Positions 1 to 9,331 of a stretch of DNA of 64,000 bases are shown here, piece by piece. Made by a program: the position numbers and the translations under genes. Below the pieces are notes generated by a model. That model saw only the letters and a program-made list of their open reading frames with translations, did no database searches and was not told the DNA's origin. Every line of letters begins with the position of its first letter. Position 1 is the first letter of the stretch. Source of the DNA: Bartonella sp. M0177 (GTDB lineage: Bacteria; Pseudomonadota; Alphaproteobacteria; Rhizobiales; Rhizobiaceae); contig NZ_JACFOY010000001.1 of the NCBI RefSeq assembly GCF_016102285.1, positions 992,001-1,056,000 on the forward strand, in the 5' to 3' direction.

Positions 1-609
1 CTGAAAATGCGGGGCAGGGGGCTTGATGATATGGCCTTGTTTGCGGCGCTTGAACGCACATCGCGTCGGGACTTTGTTTCGGCGCCTTTTACCGATAGTG
101 CTTATGAGAATAAGGTTATCCCGATAGAATGCGGGGAATATATCGAGAGGCTTGAAGAACAATTATATATCATTTCAGCATTGTCTCTCGAAAAAAAACA
201 TCGTGTGCTCGAGATCGGAACAGGCTCGGGCTTTACCGCGGCTTTGATTGCAAGACTTGCCGGCCGTTTGACGACAGTCGAAAGATATAAAACTTTATGC
301 GACATTGCCCGCCAGAGATTTCACGCGCTGGAAATAGATAATATCGTTTTGCGGCAAATGGACGGCAGCCGCGCTTTGTCGGGTTCAGGTCCTTATGACC
401 GGATATTGGTGTGGCCATCACGTAATCGTGATCCGCAGGAATTTCTCGAATTATTGGCAGCCAATGGTGTGCTTATCGAAGCTATCGGACCGGACGAAGG
501 CGAACAGATGGTTGTACGCTACCGCAAGACGGGAAGCAGGTTCGAGAGGACAGATATGTTCAGAGTGCGCTACCAACCATTTATCGAAGGTGTTGCAGCT
601 ATTCTTTAA
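1..609 (+). CDS. pcm: Protein-L-isoaspartate O-methyltransferase-like protein, 5' end cut by window
   Basis: SAM-dependent methyltransferase of the Pcm family, which repairs isoaspartyl residues in aged proteins in the cytoplasm. The Rossmann glycine motif EIGTGSGF is visible near residue 70 and the start of the fold matches Pcm (Q-rich helix before motif I). The reading frame is open through the first bases of the window (codons for Leu-Lys before the first ATG at 7). Family members carry more N-terminal sequence, so the true start is probably upstream of the window. The next gene in the same direction is the LysM/M23 lipoprotein, an arrangement common in proteobacteria (pcm-nlpD). The family is fairly sure. 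Exact substrate is inferred, because short Pcm-like proteins also exist in alphaproteobacteria. Confidence 0.8.
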   Translation: MKMRGRGLDDMALFAALERTSRRDFVSAPFTDSAYENKVIPIECGEYIERLEEQLYIISALSLEKKHRVLEIGTGSGFTAALIARLAGRLTTVERYKTLCDIARQRFHALEIDNIVLRQMDGSRALSGSGPYDRILVWPSRNRDPQEFLELLAANGVLIEAIGPDEGEQMVVRYRKTGSRFERTDMFRVRYQPFIEGVAAIL

Positions 610-871
610 TTTCCCTGAAAATATCGCTTCCTGAAATTACTAGCCATATTGAAAATCCTCAAGCGATAAATGGCTTAATCCCTTAAAGGGCTTTTTTTAA
701 AATTCTCGTAAATTATATATAATAATATGTACTTCTGATCGGTTCATGAGGCAGGGGAGGCTAATTTTGCGGGCAATAATTTTTTTTAACCTTAATCGAA
801 ATTTTAACCGTCGAGTAACATTAACACGTTTTAATGGCTATAGTTGAGTATCGGGTATATGGACAAAAAAC
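610..871 (+). promoter_or_regulatory. AT-rich upstream region of the nlpD-like gene with clustered TTAA half sites
   Basis: This spacer begins with a short CCCT/AGGG hairpin followed by seven T (about 679-700), a weak terminator candidate for the pcm-like gene. From 786 to 835 there are several TTAA/TTAAC elements. These resemble halves of the CtrA box TTAA-N7-TTAAC, but none has the exact 7-base spacing; the closest pair has 8. CtrA control of an NlpD/DipM-type division gene is plausible but only suggested. Confidence 0.3.
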
Positions 872-2065
872 ATGCGTTTGAAAGTTATGAGTAAAGCTTC
901 GCACCGCTATCTTCGAACAGCGGCATTGTTCATCCTAGCTGGTTTTGCCACAGGATGTAGTTCAGGTACTCAACGGTTTACCGACAGTTTTTATACCGGT
1001 GCTACCGCCAATCAACAACAGGCGATCAACAAACAAGCCGGTTACCAACAAATGCCGCAAACCACCGGCTCGATCCAGAGCAGCGAGTTGCCGCCCGTAG
1101 CCGGTCAGCCTTCCTATCAGGCAGCCCAGTCACAATCCCAACCGACTTATGGTTCTTCCGCTTCCCAGCCAACGCAGGTAGCATCTGCAGGTCAGGTTCT
1201 GGGAACACCGCCTCATAATCTTGGGCAGATGTCATCATCATCATCGTCTTCTTCAATGCCTGCCCAATCGGCATCAAAGAAAAATGGCAGCTACATCGTA
1301 CAAAGTGGCGACACACTTTATAGCGTTTCGCGTAAAACCGGCGTAAGCGTCGATTCGCTTAAAAGTGCTAACGGTTTGAGCAATGGTGCCATCCGTGTCG
1401 GGCAATCATTAATTATTCCTGGTGGCCATAATACGGAAGTAGCATCAACGGCTGCTCAAACAAAAACACAAACGCCGGCAGCATTACCTGAAACAAAGCA
1501 GGCTGCAGCGCCGACAAAAACCGCGGCTGCAAGCCAGCCTGCATCTTCTCAACCGGCAGCAGAACCGGTAAAGACCGCACAGAATGAACCGGCAAAACCG
1601 GCCGCCGAGCCTGCTGTTGCAAAAAGCAGCGATACGACGATGAATCAGGCTGAAAATGTTGCCGTTGTAGCACCTCAGGCAACCGGCATTTCCAAAATGC
1701 GTTGGCCTGCTCAGGGACGTATTCTTTCAAGCTTCGGCCAGAAAGAAGGTTCAAGCACGAATGACGGTATCGATATCATGGCACCGGAAGGATCATCTGT
1801 TAAAGCGGCAGAAAACGGTGTTGTTATCTATGCCGGTGATGGTTTGAAAGAATTCGGAAACACCGTGCTTATCCGCCACGAAAACAATATTGTTACCGTC
1901 TATGGGCATAACAGCAAAATTCTCGTTCAACGCGGACAGAAAGTTCGCCGTGGTGATGAAATTGCAAAATCCGGTATGTCGGGCAATGCATCGACGCCGC
2001 GTGTCCACTTTGAAGTGCGCAAGAATTCAAGTCCTGTCAACCCGATCAAATATCTGGAAAACTGA
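872..2065 (+). CDS. nlpD: LysM/LytM (M23-fold) lipoprotein, NlpD/DipM-like amidase activator
   Basis: A 397-residue envelope protein. It has an N-terminal signal with a lipobox-like end (ATGC, Cys near residue 29), a long Gln/Ser/Ala/Pro-rich linker, a LysM peptidoglycan-binding domain at about residues 138-186, a second Ala/Pro/Lys-rich linker, and a C-terminal M23/LytM fold from about residue 270. The zinc-site motifs are degenerate: the HxxxD histidine is Asn297 (with Asp301 kept), and the first His of HxH is Arg377 (with His379 kept). Known family members with such losses (NlpD, EnvC, DipM) do not cut peptidoglycan but activate amidases at the septum, and that is the inferred role here. 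The ATG at 887 is an alternative start. Confidence 0.85.
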   Translation: MRLKVMSKASHRYLRTAALFILAGFATGCSSGTQRFTDSFYTGATANQQQAINKQAGYQQMPQTTGSIQSSELPPVAGQPSYQAAQSQSQPTYGSSASQPTQVASAGQVLGTPPHNLGQMSSSSSSSSMPAQSASKKNGSYIVQSGDTLYSVSRKTGVSVDSLKSANGLSNGAIRVGQSLIIPGGHNTEVASTAAQTKTQTPAALPETKQAAAPTKTAAASQPASSQPAAEPVKTAQNEPAKPAAEPAVAKSSDTTMNQAENVAVVAPQATGISKMRWPAQGRILSSFGQKEGSSTNDGIDIMAPEGSSVKAAENGVVIYAGDGLKEFGNTVLIRHENNIVTVYGHNSKILVQRGQKVRRGDEIAKSGMSGNASTPRVHFEVRKNSSPVNPIKYLEN

Positions 2066-2094
2066 TAATTCTGCGAAAGCCCGAATTTCATGAG

Positions 2095-2124
2095 AAAGCC
2101 GGTTTTGGACCGGCTTTTTGTTAT
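2095..2124 (+). terminator. Rho-independent terminator after nlpD-like gene
   Basis: A perfect 9-bp stem (2095-2103 with 2109-2117), a 5-base loop and a T-rich tail. It lies between the convergent nlpD-like and DUF815 genes. Confidence 0.9.
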
Positions 2125-2139
2125 TTTATCGGAAAGTGC

Positions 2140-3003
2140 TTAATCGAGTTTCTTGCCCAACCTGCCGGCTAGCCCCATTATAAACTGCCATGCCACGCGT
2201 CCGGAACGGTTTCCACGCGTTGTTGCCCATTCGAGCGCGTCATGATGAATTTTATCAAGCGGTTCATCAAGTCCGTAATGGCGGACATATCCGTCAATCA
2301 TATCAAGATATTCATCTTGCCCGCATTTATGGAAACCGAGCCATAAACCGAAGCGATCCGACAACGAGACTTTTTCTTCGATAGCTTCGGAGGGGTTCAC
2401 GGCGGTCGATGATTCATTATCAATCATCTCGCGAGGCATCAAATGGCGGCGGTTGGAGGTCGCATAGAAAACCACATTTTCCGGACGCCCTTCGACACCA
2501 CCATCAAGGGCAGCTTTCAATGATTTATAAGAAGTGTCATCCTGATCAAAAGACAAATCGTCGCAAAAAATAATTGACCGGTATGGTGTTTTTCTGAGTT
2601 CCGTTAGCAATACCGGTAATGTTCCGATGTCTTCACGGTGGATTTCGATAAGTTTCAATGGAAGTTTATCGGCATTTTCTTCGTTAATTTTCGCTTGAAC
2701 GGATTTTACCAATGAAGATTTGCCCATGCCTCGCGCTCCCCAAAGGAGTACGTTATTAGCCGGCAAACCGTTAGCAAATTGGCGCGTATTTTCAATGAGC
2801 GCATCACGCGCCTGATCGACCCCCTTGATGAGATCAATATCAATTCTATTTACGTGTTTGACAGGCGTCAGAGCAAGTTTATCAGGATTCCATACAAAAC
2901 AATCACAGTGGTCCATATCGAGGGGCTTGGCTTCTGCGGGGGCCATGCGCGACAATATAGCAATCAGTTGATCCAGTTTGAGGTTTAGATTTTCATCAAT
3001 CAT
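2140..3003 (-). CDS. DUF815 family AAA+ ATPase (COG2607)
   Basis: Predicted cytoplasmic ATPase of about 287 residues. The Walker A motif GARGMGKS is clear, followed by a Walker B-like stretch (IIFCDDLSF) and a conserved block with Asn-Arg-Arg-His (sensor region). The family is widespread in proteobacteria but its function is not established. I place the start at the ATG at 3003: it has GGTGGA seven bases upstream, while the frame can extend to a TTG at 3018 that lacks such a site. It converges with the nlpD-like gene and diverges from yajC. No functional partner can be inferred from context. Confidence 0.85.
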   Translation of the reverse strand: MIDENLNLKLDQLIAILSRMAPAEAKPLDMDHCDCFVWNPDKLALTPVKHVNRIDIDLIKGVDQARDALIENTRQFANGLPANNVLLWGARGMGKSSLVKSVQAKINEENADKLPLKLIEIHREDIGTLPVLLTELRKTPYRSIIFCDDLSFDQDDTSYKSLKAALDGGVEGRPENVVFYATSNRRHLMPREMIDNESSTAVNPSEAIEEKVSLSDRFGLWLGFHKCGQDEYLDMIDGYVRHYGLDEPLDKIHHDALEWATTRGNRSGRVAWQFIMGLAGRLGKKLD

Positions 3004-3247
3004 TTTAATTTCCACCAATTAAGTAGAAGCGTATCTTTATCATGTGTAATATTAAAACCAAAATTTTTCTTCATGAAAACATTGCCGGTTGCGTTCTTGC
3101 AGGCAAAGCTTTAATGCCTAGGATTGAGTAAAAATCGCTTGAAGCGGTTGAATGAGCTTTAAGCTCGTTGATGTCGCGTTTGACTTGTCAATTACATGGA
3201 TCAATCCAAAACGGGTAATGCCCGCTATCAAAGCTAGGAGATAGTTA

Positions 3248-3784
3248 ATGTTTATTACCAACGCTTATGCACAGGCCGCTGGTGGTTCGACGGGGGAAGT
3301 GTCAACTTTGATGACGTTTGCACCTTTTATTCTGATTTTCGTCATCATGTATTTTCTCATCATTCGCCCACAACGCAACCAGATGAAAAAGCGTCAGGAA
3401 ATGCTGAATGCCATTCGTCGGGGCGATACAGTGATTACTGAAGGCGGCCTTATCGGTCGCGTTACGAAAGTTGTTGGTGATGCTAACGGTGAAGTAGAAA
3501 TCGAAATTGCAGAAAATACCCGCGTTCGCGTGTTGCGGGCAAAAATTCTGACTGTCGAGGTCAAGGGCGAGCCGGTCAAGGAGCCAAAGTCCAAGCCTGC
3601 ACTAAAAGCTGCTAAAGGCAAAAACAAGAAAAAACAGGCGGATAATAGCGAAGAGTCAAACACTGATCAGGCTCAACAAACAGCATCGGCCGAAGGCGAT
3701 AATAGCGGAAATGATACCGTAAAAATCGAGAAAGACGAAAACAAGTCCGATAGTGCAGCAAGTCAGGAAAAGACCGGAGCTTGA
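3248..3784 (+). CDS. yajC: Preprotein translocase accessory subunit YajC with long charged tail
   Basis: YajC joins SecDF in the holo-translocon at the inner membrane. The protein has one membrane segment at about residues 23-41, directly followed by the conserved IIRPQRNQMKKRQ patch, then the small soluble YajC domain (GDTVITEGGLIGRV). The family is usually about 110 residues. Here there are 178 residues because of a low-complexity Lys/Glu/Asn/Ser tail from about residue 105. AGGAG lies seven bases before the ATG. The downstream gene is secDF, the usual order. Confidence 0.95.
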   Translation: MFITNAYAQAAGGSTGEVSTLMTFAPFILIFVIMYFLIIRPQRNQMKKRQEMLNAIRRGDTVITEGGLIGRVTKVVGDANGEVEIEIAENTRVRVLRAKILTVEVKGEPVKEPKSKPALKAAKGKNKKKQADNSEESNTDQAQQTASAEGDNSGNDTVKIEKDENKSDSAASQEKTGA

Positions 3785-3830
3785 ACGAACAGAAAACGGA
3801 TATTTGACGTTTTTTTTAACTTTGCTAAAG

Positions 3831-3855
3831 ATGATTCCCGTTAAACGGGAATCAT
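3831..3855 (+). terminator. Strong stem-loop between yajC and secDF
   Basis: A perfect 10-bp inverted repeat (3831-3840 and 3846-3855) with a 5-base loop, about 45 bases after yajC. There is no continuous T tract after it, so it may be a partial terminator or a processing site that separates yajC from secDF expression. Confidence 0.55.
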
Positions 3856-4032
3856 TGATTCTTGCAAAAATGGCAATTTCCGCGAGTTCCTATTGGAATT
3901 GTCATTGAAAGCTTCTGAATAACAGGGTGTTTCCTGTTTAAAATGCTTGCTTTGGCGCGAATGTCATTGGCACACTCTATTGATTGTAATTTTGGGAACG
4001 TAAAATTTTGAGGTAAAATCGGGAGCCTTCTC

Positions 4033-6279
4033 ATGCTTTATTTTCCTCGCTGGAAACGGCTTCTGATCTGGTTTGTGGTCCTTGTTGGCGTAATAATCGC
4101 CTTACCCAATATTCTACCGCGGACTTTGCTTGCCCATTTACCGCAATTCTATTCAACTCTTCACTTGCCAATGGGTGTAGATTTACAGGGTGGTTCGCGC
4201 CTTGTGGTCCAGTTACCAAAAAATGAAATTGCTGAACGCGATGCGACAATAGACGTTATGAAAAGACGGCTCGATATCGGAGCCGCAGGCTTTGAAGACT
4301 ATTCTATTGCCAAGCAAAGCCGCGATAAAATCCGCATTGAAGTACCAGGACTTTTTGATGTCCAGTTGCTCAAAGATATCGTGAGCGTAACAGCGCGTTT
4401 TTCACTTTATGAAGAAGACACATCCGTTCCGGTAAACGACGTGATCATGGGTAAAGTTGCGCGTCCCGAAGGTACAATTGTAACCTATTCAATGGATGAC
4501 CCGCCGGTAAGCTATTTGTTGAAAGATCGGCCGTTTCTGACCAATGACAATATTGCGAGCGCTTATGCAGAAAAAAATTCTGATACGGACGGCTCGTTAT
4601 TAACTGTCGCATTGGATAGCGAAGGACAACAAAAACTTTCCGAATTTACGCGAAAAAATTCCGACAAGCGGCTTATCATTGTGTTTGACAATGAAGTTCT
4701 GGCAGCAATGAGATTTCCGGTACCGATTGACGACGGCTATATTCGGGTAGGGCCATTGCCGGATGATGTAGCCCATAATCTTGAGACTGTTTTGACAACA
4801 GGACCACTCCCGACAGATCTTACTTTTATTGAAGAGAGAACAGTTGGAGGAGACCTCGGAACAGCCTATGCAAAAGCCGGTTTGCACGCTGCTTTCGGTG
4901 CTCTTATCATTGTTGCCGTTTTCATGGTTTTGTCATACGGCCTTTTGGGGCTGACTGCCGATGTGGCGCTGGCTGCCAATTTGATGATGTTGGTTGCAGT
5001 TCTAAGCCTTGTTGGCACACCGCTGACGCTTGCCGGATTTGCCGGTCTGGTTCTGATTATCGGCGTATCGGTTGACGCCAATATTTTGATTTACGAGCGC
5101 GTGCGCGAGGCAAGACGCAACAATTATTCGGTAACCCAAGCCGTTGAAGCCGGATTTTCCGGTGCCATGAGCACGATTGTTGACGCTAACGTTACAACTT
5201 TCATAGCCGCACTGGTGTTGTTCATGTTGGGGACAGGTCCCATTCATGGCTTTGCGCTGACAGTTACGATCGGCATTTTAACTTCGCTCTTTACGACCTT
5301 CACATTCACGCGGATGATGATCAGTTGGTGGATCCGGACATTCCATCCTCGTGAAATACCACAGCGCATCATTCGCATTATTCCTCCGAACACCAGCATC
5401 CGCTTTATGAAACTTGGCAAAATTACCTTGGCCTTGTCGACCGTGCTGATTATTTTGACCGGTGGCCTCTATGTGACAGCGGGGGTAAATTACGGAATTG
5501 ATTTTGCCGGAGGATCATTAGCGGTTCTCGAAGCCAAAAACGGTAAGGCGGATATTTACGACATTGCCGCTCGGGTCAATGACCTCAATATCGGGGGTGT
5601 CAATGTTTCGCCGACCAAAAGACCTTCGGAAGCCGAATTGACAATTGCAAGTCAGGAAAATGGCGAAGATGCCGAACAAACTGTTGCTGTGAAACTTCGG
5701 GGAGAATTCGGCAGTGATTACACTTTGCAGCGCCTTGATATTGTTGGACCGACAGTTTCGGCAGAACTGAGCCGTGTCAGCGCGCTTGCTATTTTTGTGT
5801 CATTGCTGGCAATATTTGTTTACGTTCTATGGCGTTTCCGCTGGCAATTTGCAATCGGAGCCGTTTTGACAACGGTTCATGATATTATCATTCTTGTCGG
5901 AATTTTTCTGCTGTTCCAATGGCAATTCAATCTGTGGAGCATAGCCGCACTCCTTGCAATTATCGGCTATTCATTGAACGATACAATTGTTGTTTACGAT
6001 CGCGTCCGTTCGCTCCTTAAAAAACGTGGCAATATAGATATGCGCAGTCTCGTTGATATTGCCATCAACCGTACCTTGTCGCGCACAATTTTGACCTCTC
6101 TTGCAACCCTGCTAGCACATGTCCCTCTTTATTACTTTGGTGGTGCCGATATGAAAGATTTTGCATCGGTTCTCCTCATTGGTATAATCATAGGTACATA
6201 TTCTTCTATATTTATAGCCGGTCCATTGCTGGTGCTCTTGAGAGTCAAGCCGAACCAGACCGACGGTAAGGGTTCATGA
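4033..6279 (+). CDS. secDF: Fused protein-export subunits SecD/SecF
   Basis: One 748-residue chain joining SecD and SecF, inner-membrane RND-type proteins that use the proton gradient to pull secreted proteins through SecYEG. The SecD half starts with one membrane helix and the signature GVDLQGGSRLVV, followed by a periplasmic domain and a five-helix bundle (about residues 280-440) with the SVDANILIYERVRE motif. The SecF half begins near residue 455, with GVNYGIDFAGG and the matching motif YSLNDTIVVYDRVR. Fusion is common in alphaproteobacteria. The chain looks somewhat short for a fusion, which suggests a trimmed periplasmic region. The stop overlaps the next ATG (ATGA). Confidence 0.95.
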   Translation: MLYFPRWKRLLIWFVVLVGVIIALPNILPRTLLAHLPQFYSTLHLPMGVDLQGGSRLVVQLPKNEIAERDATIDVMKRRLDIGAAGFEDYSIAKQSRDKIRIEVPGLFDVQLLKDIVSVTARFSLYEEDTSVPVNDVIMGKVARPEGTIVTYSMDDPPVSYLLKDRPFLTNDNIASAYAEKNSDTDGSLLTVALDSEGQQKLSEFTRKNSDKRLIIVFDNEVLAAMRFPVPIDDGYIRVGPLPDDVAHNLETVLTTGPLPTDLTFIEERTVGGDLGTAYAKAGLHAAFGALIIVAVFMVLSYGLLGLTADVALAANLMMLVAVLSLVGTPLTLAGFAGLVLIIGVSVDANILIYERVREARRNNYSVTQAVEAGFSGAMSTIVDANVTTFIAALVLFMLGTGPIHGFALTVTIGILTSLFTTFTFTRMMISWWIRTFHPREIPQRIIRIIPPNTSIRFMKLGKITLALSTVLIILTGGLYVTAGVNYGIDFAGGSLAVLEAKNGKADIYDIAARVNDLNIGGVNVSPTKRPSEAELTIASQENGEDAEQTVAVKLRGEFGSDYTLQRLDIVGPTVSAELSRVSALAIFVSLLAIFVYVLWRFRWQFAIGAVLTTVHDIIILVGIFLLFQWQFNLWSIAALLAIIGYSLNDTIVVYDRVRSLLKKRGNIDMRSLVDIAINRTLSRTILTSLATLLAHVPLYYFGGADMKDFASVLLIGIIIGTYSSIFIAGPLLVLLRVKPNQTDGKGS

Positions 6280-6665
6280 TGTCTGATGCAATCAAGATGA
6301 GGGAGGCACATTTCCCCGGACGTGCGCCTATTGATGCTTATGGAAATGGTGGTTTCCGATTTGCCGATATGTCGAATAGGGGCTCGATCATTTGCGTTCC
6401 GTCCGGTATATATGGTCTGGAAATGAAAACGCCTGTGCCGACCATGGAGGACATAAAACATGTTCTTGATGAAGCCGATAAAATCGAGGTTTTTCTCGTT
6501 GGTACAGGAGAAAATTTGTTAAGATTGCCTGAAAACTTGCGAATGGTTCTGCGCAAAAAACATATTTCCACTGACACGATGAGTACCGGCGCTGCGGTTC
6601 GTACTTTTAATGTCCTCTTGGCGGAAGATCGCGCAGTCGCCGCACTTCTTTATGCAGTTGAATGA
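6276..6665 (+). CDS. Mth938-like domain protein (DUF498)
   Basis: A 129-residue cytoplasmic protein of the Mth938/DUF498 family; NDUFAF3, a mitochondrial complex I assembly factor, shares this fold. The core is visible in the stretch GSIICVPSGIYGLEM and in FLVGTGENLLRLPENLR, ending in a conserved STGAAVRTFNVL block. It begins inside the secDF stop (ATGA) and its own stop overlaps the next start in the same way, so secDF, this gene and the next are translationally coupled. Biochemical function in bacteria is unknown. The pairing with an NDUFAF6-like neighbour suggests a role in complex I assembly; this is an inference. Confidence 0.85.
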   Translation: MMSDAIKMREAHFPGRAPIDAYGNGGFRFADMSNRGSIICVPSGIYGLEMKTPVPTMEDIKHVLDEADKIEVFLVGTGENLLRLPENLRMVLRKKHISTDTMSTGAAVRTFNVLLAEDRAVAALLYAVE

Positions 6666-7513
6666 ATAAAGACGCGTCCTATTGTTTAAAACTGTTAAAA
6701 GAGAGCGATAGAGATCGCTATCTCTCGATTTTATTCGCACCGCTACAATATCGCGAGGGACTTGCGAGCCTTTTTGCTTTTAATGTCGAAATCAATCGTA
6801 TTTCGGAAACGGTGCATGAGCCGATGATTGGTGAAATTCGTTTGCGTTGGTGGCGGGATGCAATCGAAGCCGGTAAAACGGGCGAGGGCAATCCGGTCTT
6901 AAGTGCATTGCTTTCGACTATCAAACAATATGATTTACCGAAAGCAACGCTATTACGCTATTGTGATGCACGTGTGTTCGATTTTTATGATGATCAAATG
7001 CCTGATCTCACAAGTCTTGAAGGCTATTGCGGTGAAACAACAAGTGCGCTTTTGGAACTTTCATGTCAGATTCTTGAAAAAAATGCTTCGTCATTGACGG
7101 CGGAAGCCTCAGGACACGGTGGTGTTGCAGATTTTATGTGCCGGCTTTTACGTTCGCTTCCCTTATTAAAAGCAAATGGACGCCAATATTTTCCGAAGAA
7201 TATTGTTGAAGCAACGGCAGAGGATTTCATTGTTTCTGCACCCCATGAAAAATCGGAACAGCAGAAAAAACTTTTAAACGCGGCAATCGAATTCGATAAA
7301 AAACATTATCAGAAATTCTATCAACATTATAAAAACTTGCCGGTGAGTGTGCGTCCTGTTTTTTTACCTCTGGCCATCATACCGGAGGCGCTAAAGAAGA
7401 TTGAAAAGAAAGGCACACTGGCATTTAAAGAATGTGTCACACCTTCTCCGCTTCGCCATTATCTTGCTATTACAAAAGCAGCTATAACCGGACGCATGCC
7501 AAAAATATTGTAA
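6662..7513 (+). CDS. Squalene/phytoene synthase-fold protein, probably NDUFAF6-like
   Basis: A 283-residue protein of the squalene/phytoene synthase superfamily. The motifs FAFNVEINRI and RLRWWRDAI and a late GRQYFP block align with the family. However, the two Asp-rich motifs that bind diphosphate in true synthases (DxxxD and DxxED) are not present: the first reads FNVEINRI and the second region has LLRSLPLLKANGRQYFP. These replacements resemble NDUFAF6, a non-catalytic member needed for mitochondrial complex I. Coupling by ATGA to the Mth938/NDUFAF3-like gene fits this. Generic annotation would call it phytoene synthase, which I think is misleading. Confidence 0.75.
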   Translation: MNKDASYCLKLLKESDRDRYLSILFAPLQYREGLASLFAFNVEINRISETVHEPMIGEIRLRWWRDAIEAGKTGEGNPVLSALLSTIKQYDLPKATLLRYCDARVFDFYDDQMPDLTSLEGYCGETTSALLELSCQILEKNASSLTAEASGHGGVADFMCRLLRSLPLLKANGRQYFPKNIVEATAEDFIVSAPHEKSEQQKKLLNAAIEFDKKHYQKFYQHYKNLPVSVRPVFLPLAIIPEALKKIEKKGTLAFKECVTPSPLRHYLAITKAAITGRMPKIL

Positions 7514-7619
7514 GCCCGCATATCGGGAATGAACATGCATGCATAGTCCCCGATTTTAAATGATAGGCCGCGTCATTACCCTCATTCAACGGGGCATCGA
7601 CACGACCTCGCGACAATTA

Positions 7620-8846
7620 TTATAAGCCTGCACCGTCAGGAATGAAAATGCGGCATGGCTCACCCACTTGAAGTGGTGTACCGTTTTCCTCGCGGATGAT
7701 GAGACAATCCGCATTGGCCATGAGCCGTATCAAGGATGAATCCTGACTACGTACCGGTGTGACCCATCTTTCACCTTTTGCGTTAACGGTGAGATTGGCA
7801 CGGACAAAATGTCGTCTCGGGCCATTTTCCGGAAGCGGGACGGCAAGAAGCGCGTCTTCGATATGAGGACGATAAGTTCTTCCTGAAAGTTTTTCCAATA
7901 TCGGAACCAGAAAAACATGGCCGCAAACCATGCTCGACACAGGGTTTCCGGGAAGCCCCAAAACCAGCATTTTATGGTCATGTGGCAAAACCCCGAACAT
8001 GAGAGGTTTACCCGGACGCATTGCAACCTTCCAGAAGTCGAGTTTCATACCTTCCGACTTCAAAACAGTTTGCACAAGGTCATATTTACCGACAGAGACG
8101 CCACCGCTGGTGACAAGAAGATCAACCTTTTCTTCTCTTGCACGGTTAATCTTTTCGCGGATTGATTCCTCATTGTCGCGGGCTATCCCCAGATCGACAA
8201 CGTCGCAATGATGAGCCCGTATCAGATAGGTAAGACCATAGGAATTCGAGCACACGATCTGGTCTTTTCCAGGTATCTCGCCAGCTTCTACAAGTTCATT
8301 TCCTGTTGCCAAAACAGCAATTTTCGGACGCCTGACAACTTTTATCGCTCCATGGCCGGTTGATGCGCAAAGTGCCAAGGCAGATGGCGTCATGACACGC
8401 CCTTTTTTAAGAACACTGGCACCTTTTTCGAAATTTCCTCCTCTGGGACGAATATTGGCATTCGGTTCGGGCGCTTTTGTAAAAGAGACGCTATCGCCTT
8501 CTATAACGGCGTTTTCCTGAATAATGACAGTATCGGCATCGTCAGGAACAGGAGCACCGGTAAAAATCCGGACAGCTTCGGCTTTGCCGATTTTTCCGTC
8601 ATAGCCTTTGCCTGCGGCAGCTTCTCCGACAACATGGAATTTCGTATCTTGCCGGTAATCCTGAAAGCGTATGGCAAAACCATCCATCGCAGAAGACCGG
8701 AAGGGAGGTTCGGTCAATTCCGCAATAACATCCTGAGCCAGAACTTGCGCCTGTCCAACTTTGGTTAACGGAGTAAGCACGCTTTCAAGCGTTTCAGTTG
8801 CTGCAAGTAAACGGTTTAGAGATTCGTCAACATTGATGAGAGGCAT
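7620..8846 (-). CDS. moeA: Molybdopterin molybdenumtransferase
   Basis: MoeA inserts molybdate into adenylylated molybdopterin in the cytoplasm. The 408-residue chain shows the N-terminal [11 protein letters not shown] signature, the MoCF-binding core with [12 protein letters not shown], and the GLPGNPVS motif. Length is normal. Its start overlaps the end of moaC by 20 bases, so the two are coupled. It is the last gene of the minus-strand operon surA/ppiD-like, trpD, trpC, moaC, moeA. The presence of moaC and moeA implies that the organism makes a molybdenum cofactor. Confidence 0.95.
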   Translation of the reverse strand: MPLINVDESLNRLLAATETLESVLTPLTKVGQAQVLAQDVIAELTEPPFRSSAMDGFAIRFQDYRQDTKFHVVGEAAAGKGYDGKIGKAEAVRIFTGAPVPDDADTVIIQENAVIEGDSVSFTKAPEPNANIRPRGGNFEKGASVLKKGRVMTPSALALCASTGHGAIKVVRRPKIAVLATGNELVEAGEIPGKDQIVCSNSYGLTYLIRAHHCDVVDLGIARDNEESIREKINRAREEKVDLLVTSGGVSVGKYDLVQTVLKSEGMKLDFWKVAMRPGKPLMFGVLPHDHKMLVLGLPGNPVSSMVCGHVFLVPILEKLSGRTYRPHIEDALLAVPLPENGPRRHFVRANLTVNAKGERWVTPVRSQDSSLIRLMANADCLIIREENGTPLQVGEPCRIFIPDGAGL

Positions 8847-9330
8847 TTTTTTCTTCTCGCTTCCATGTGCCAGATTTTCCTCCCCGCTTTTCCAATAAAC
8901 AGATATTGCTGATGATCATGTTTTTATCGAGAGCTTTTGCCATATCGTAAATCGTCAAACAGGTGATGGATACAGCCGTCAAAGCTTCCATTTCGACGCC
9001 GGTCTTGCCGTTAAGACTGACAGTTGCAGTAATTTGATAGCCGGGTAAATCATGATCGGCAGTAATGTCGACAGCAATTTTTGTGAGCATGAGGGGATGG
9101 CATAACGGAATAAGCTCCGATGTTTTTTTTGCCCCCATAATGCCCGCTATTCTGGCCGTTGCCAGAACATCGCCTTTGGGGGCGTTGCCATTCTCGATTG
9201 CTTCGAGAGTTTCTCTTGCCATCTTTATAGAACCATGGGCAATAGCTATCCGGTCGGTCTCGCGTTTTCCCCCGACGTCGACCATGTGTGCTTCACCTTT
9301 GGCATTCACATGGGTTAGTTTATCGCTCAT
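8827..9330 (-). CDS. moaC: Cyclic pyranopterin monophosphate synthase
   Basis: MoaC converts the GTP-derived 3',8-cyclo intermediate into cyclic pyranopterin monophosphate, the second step of molybdenum cofactor synthesis. Conserved motifs are MVDVGGK near the N-terminus, IPLCHPL in the middle and [13 protein letters not shown] in the C-terminal half. The 167-residue length is typical. It starts one base after the end of trpC and overlaps moeA. The C-terminal Lys/Glu-rich tail is coded in the region of overlap. Confidence 0.95.
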   Translation of the reverse strand: MSDKLTHVNAKGEAHMVDVGGKRETDRIAIAHGSIKMARETLEAIENGNAPKGDVLATARIAGIMGAKKTSELIPLCHPLMLTKIAVDITADHDLPGYQITATVSLNGKTGVEMEALTAVSITCLTIYDMAKALDKNMIISNICLLEKRGGKSGTWKREEKNASHQC

Positions 9331-9331
9331 T

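Noticed and set aside
786-835. CtrA binding site upstream of the nlpD-like gene
   Set aside because: TTAA elements are present but the exact TTAA-N7-TTAAC spacing is not found; kept only as a low-confidence note.
6662-7513. Carotenoid or hopanoid synthesis gene (phytoene synthase)
   Set aside because: The Asp-rich catalytic motifs are absent and no carotenoid or hopanoid gene is nearby.
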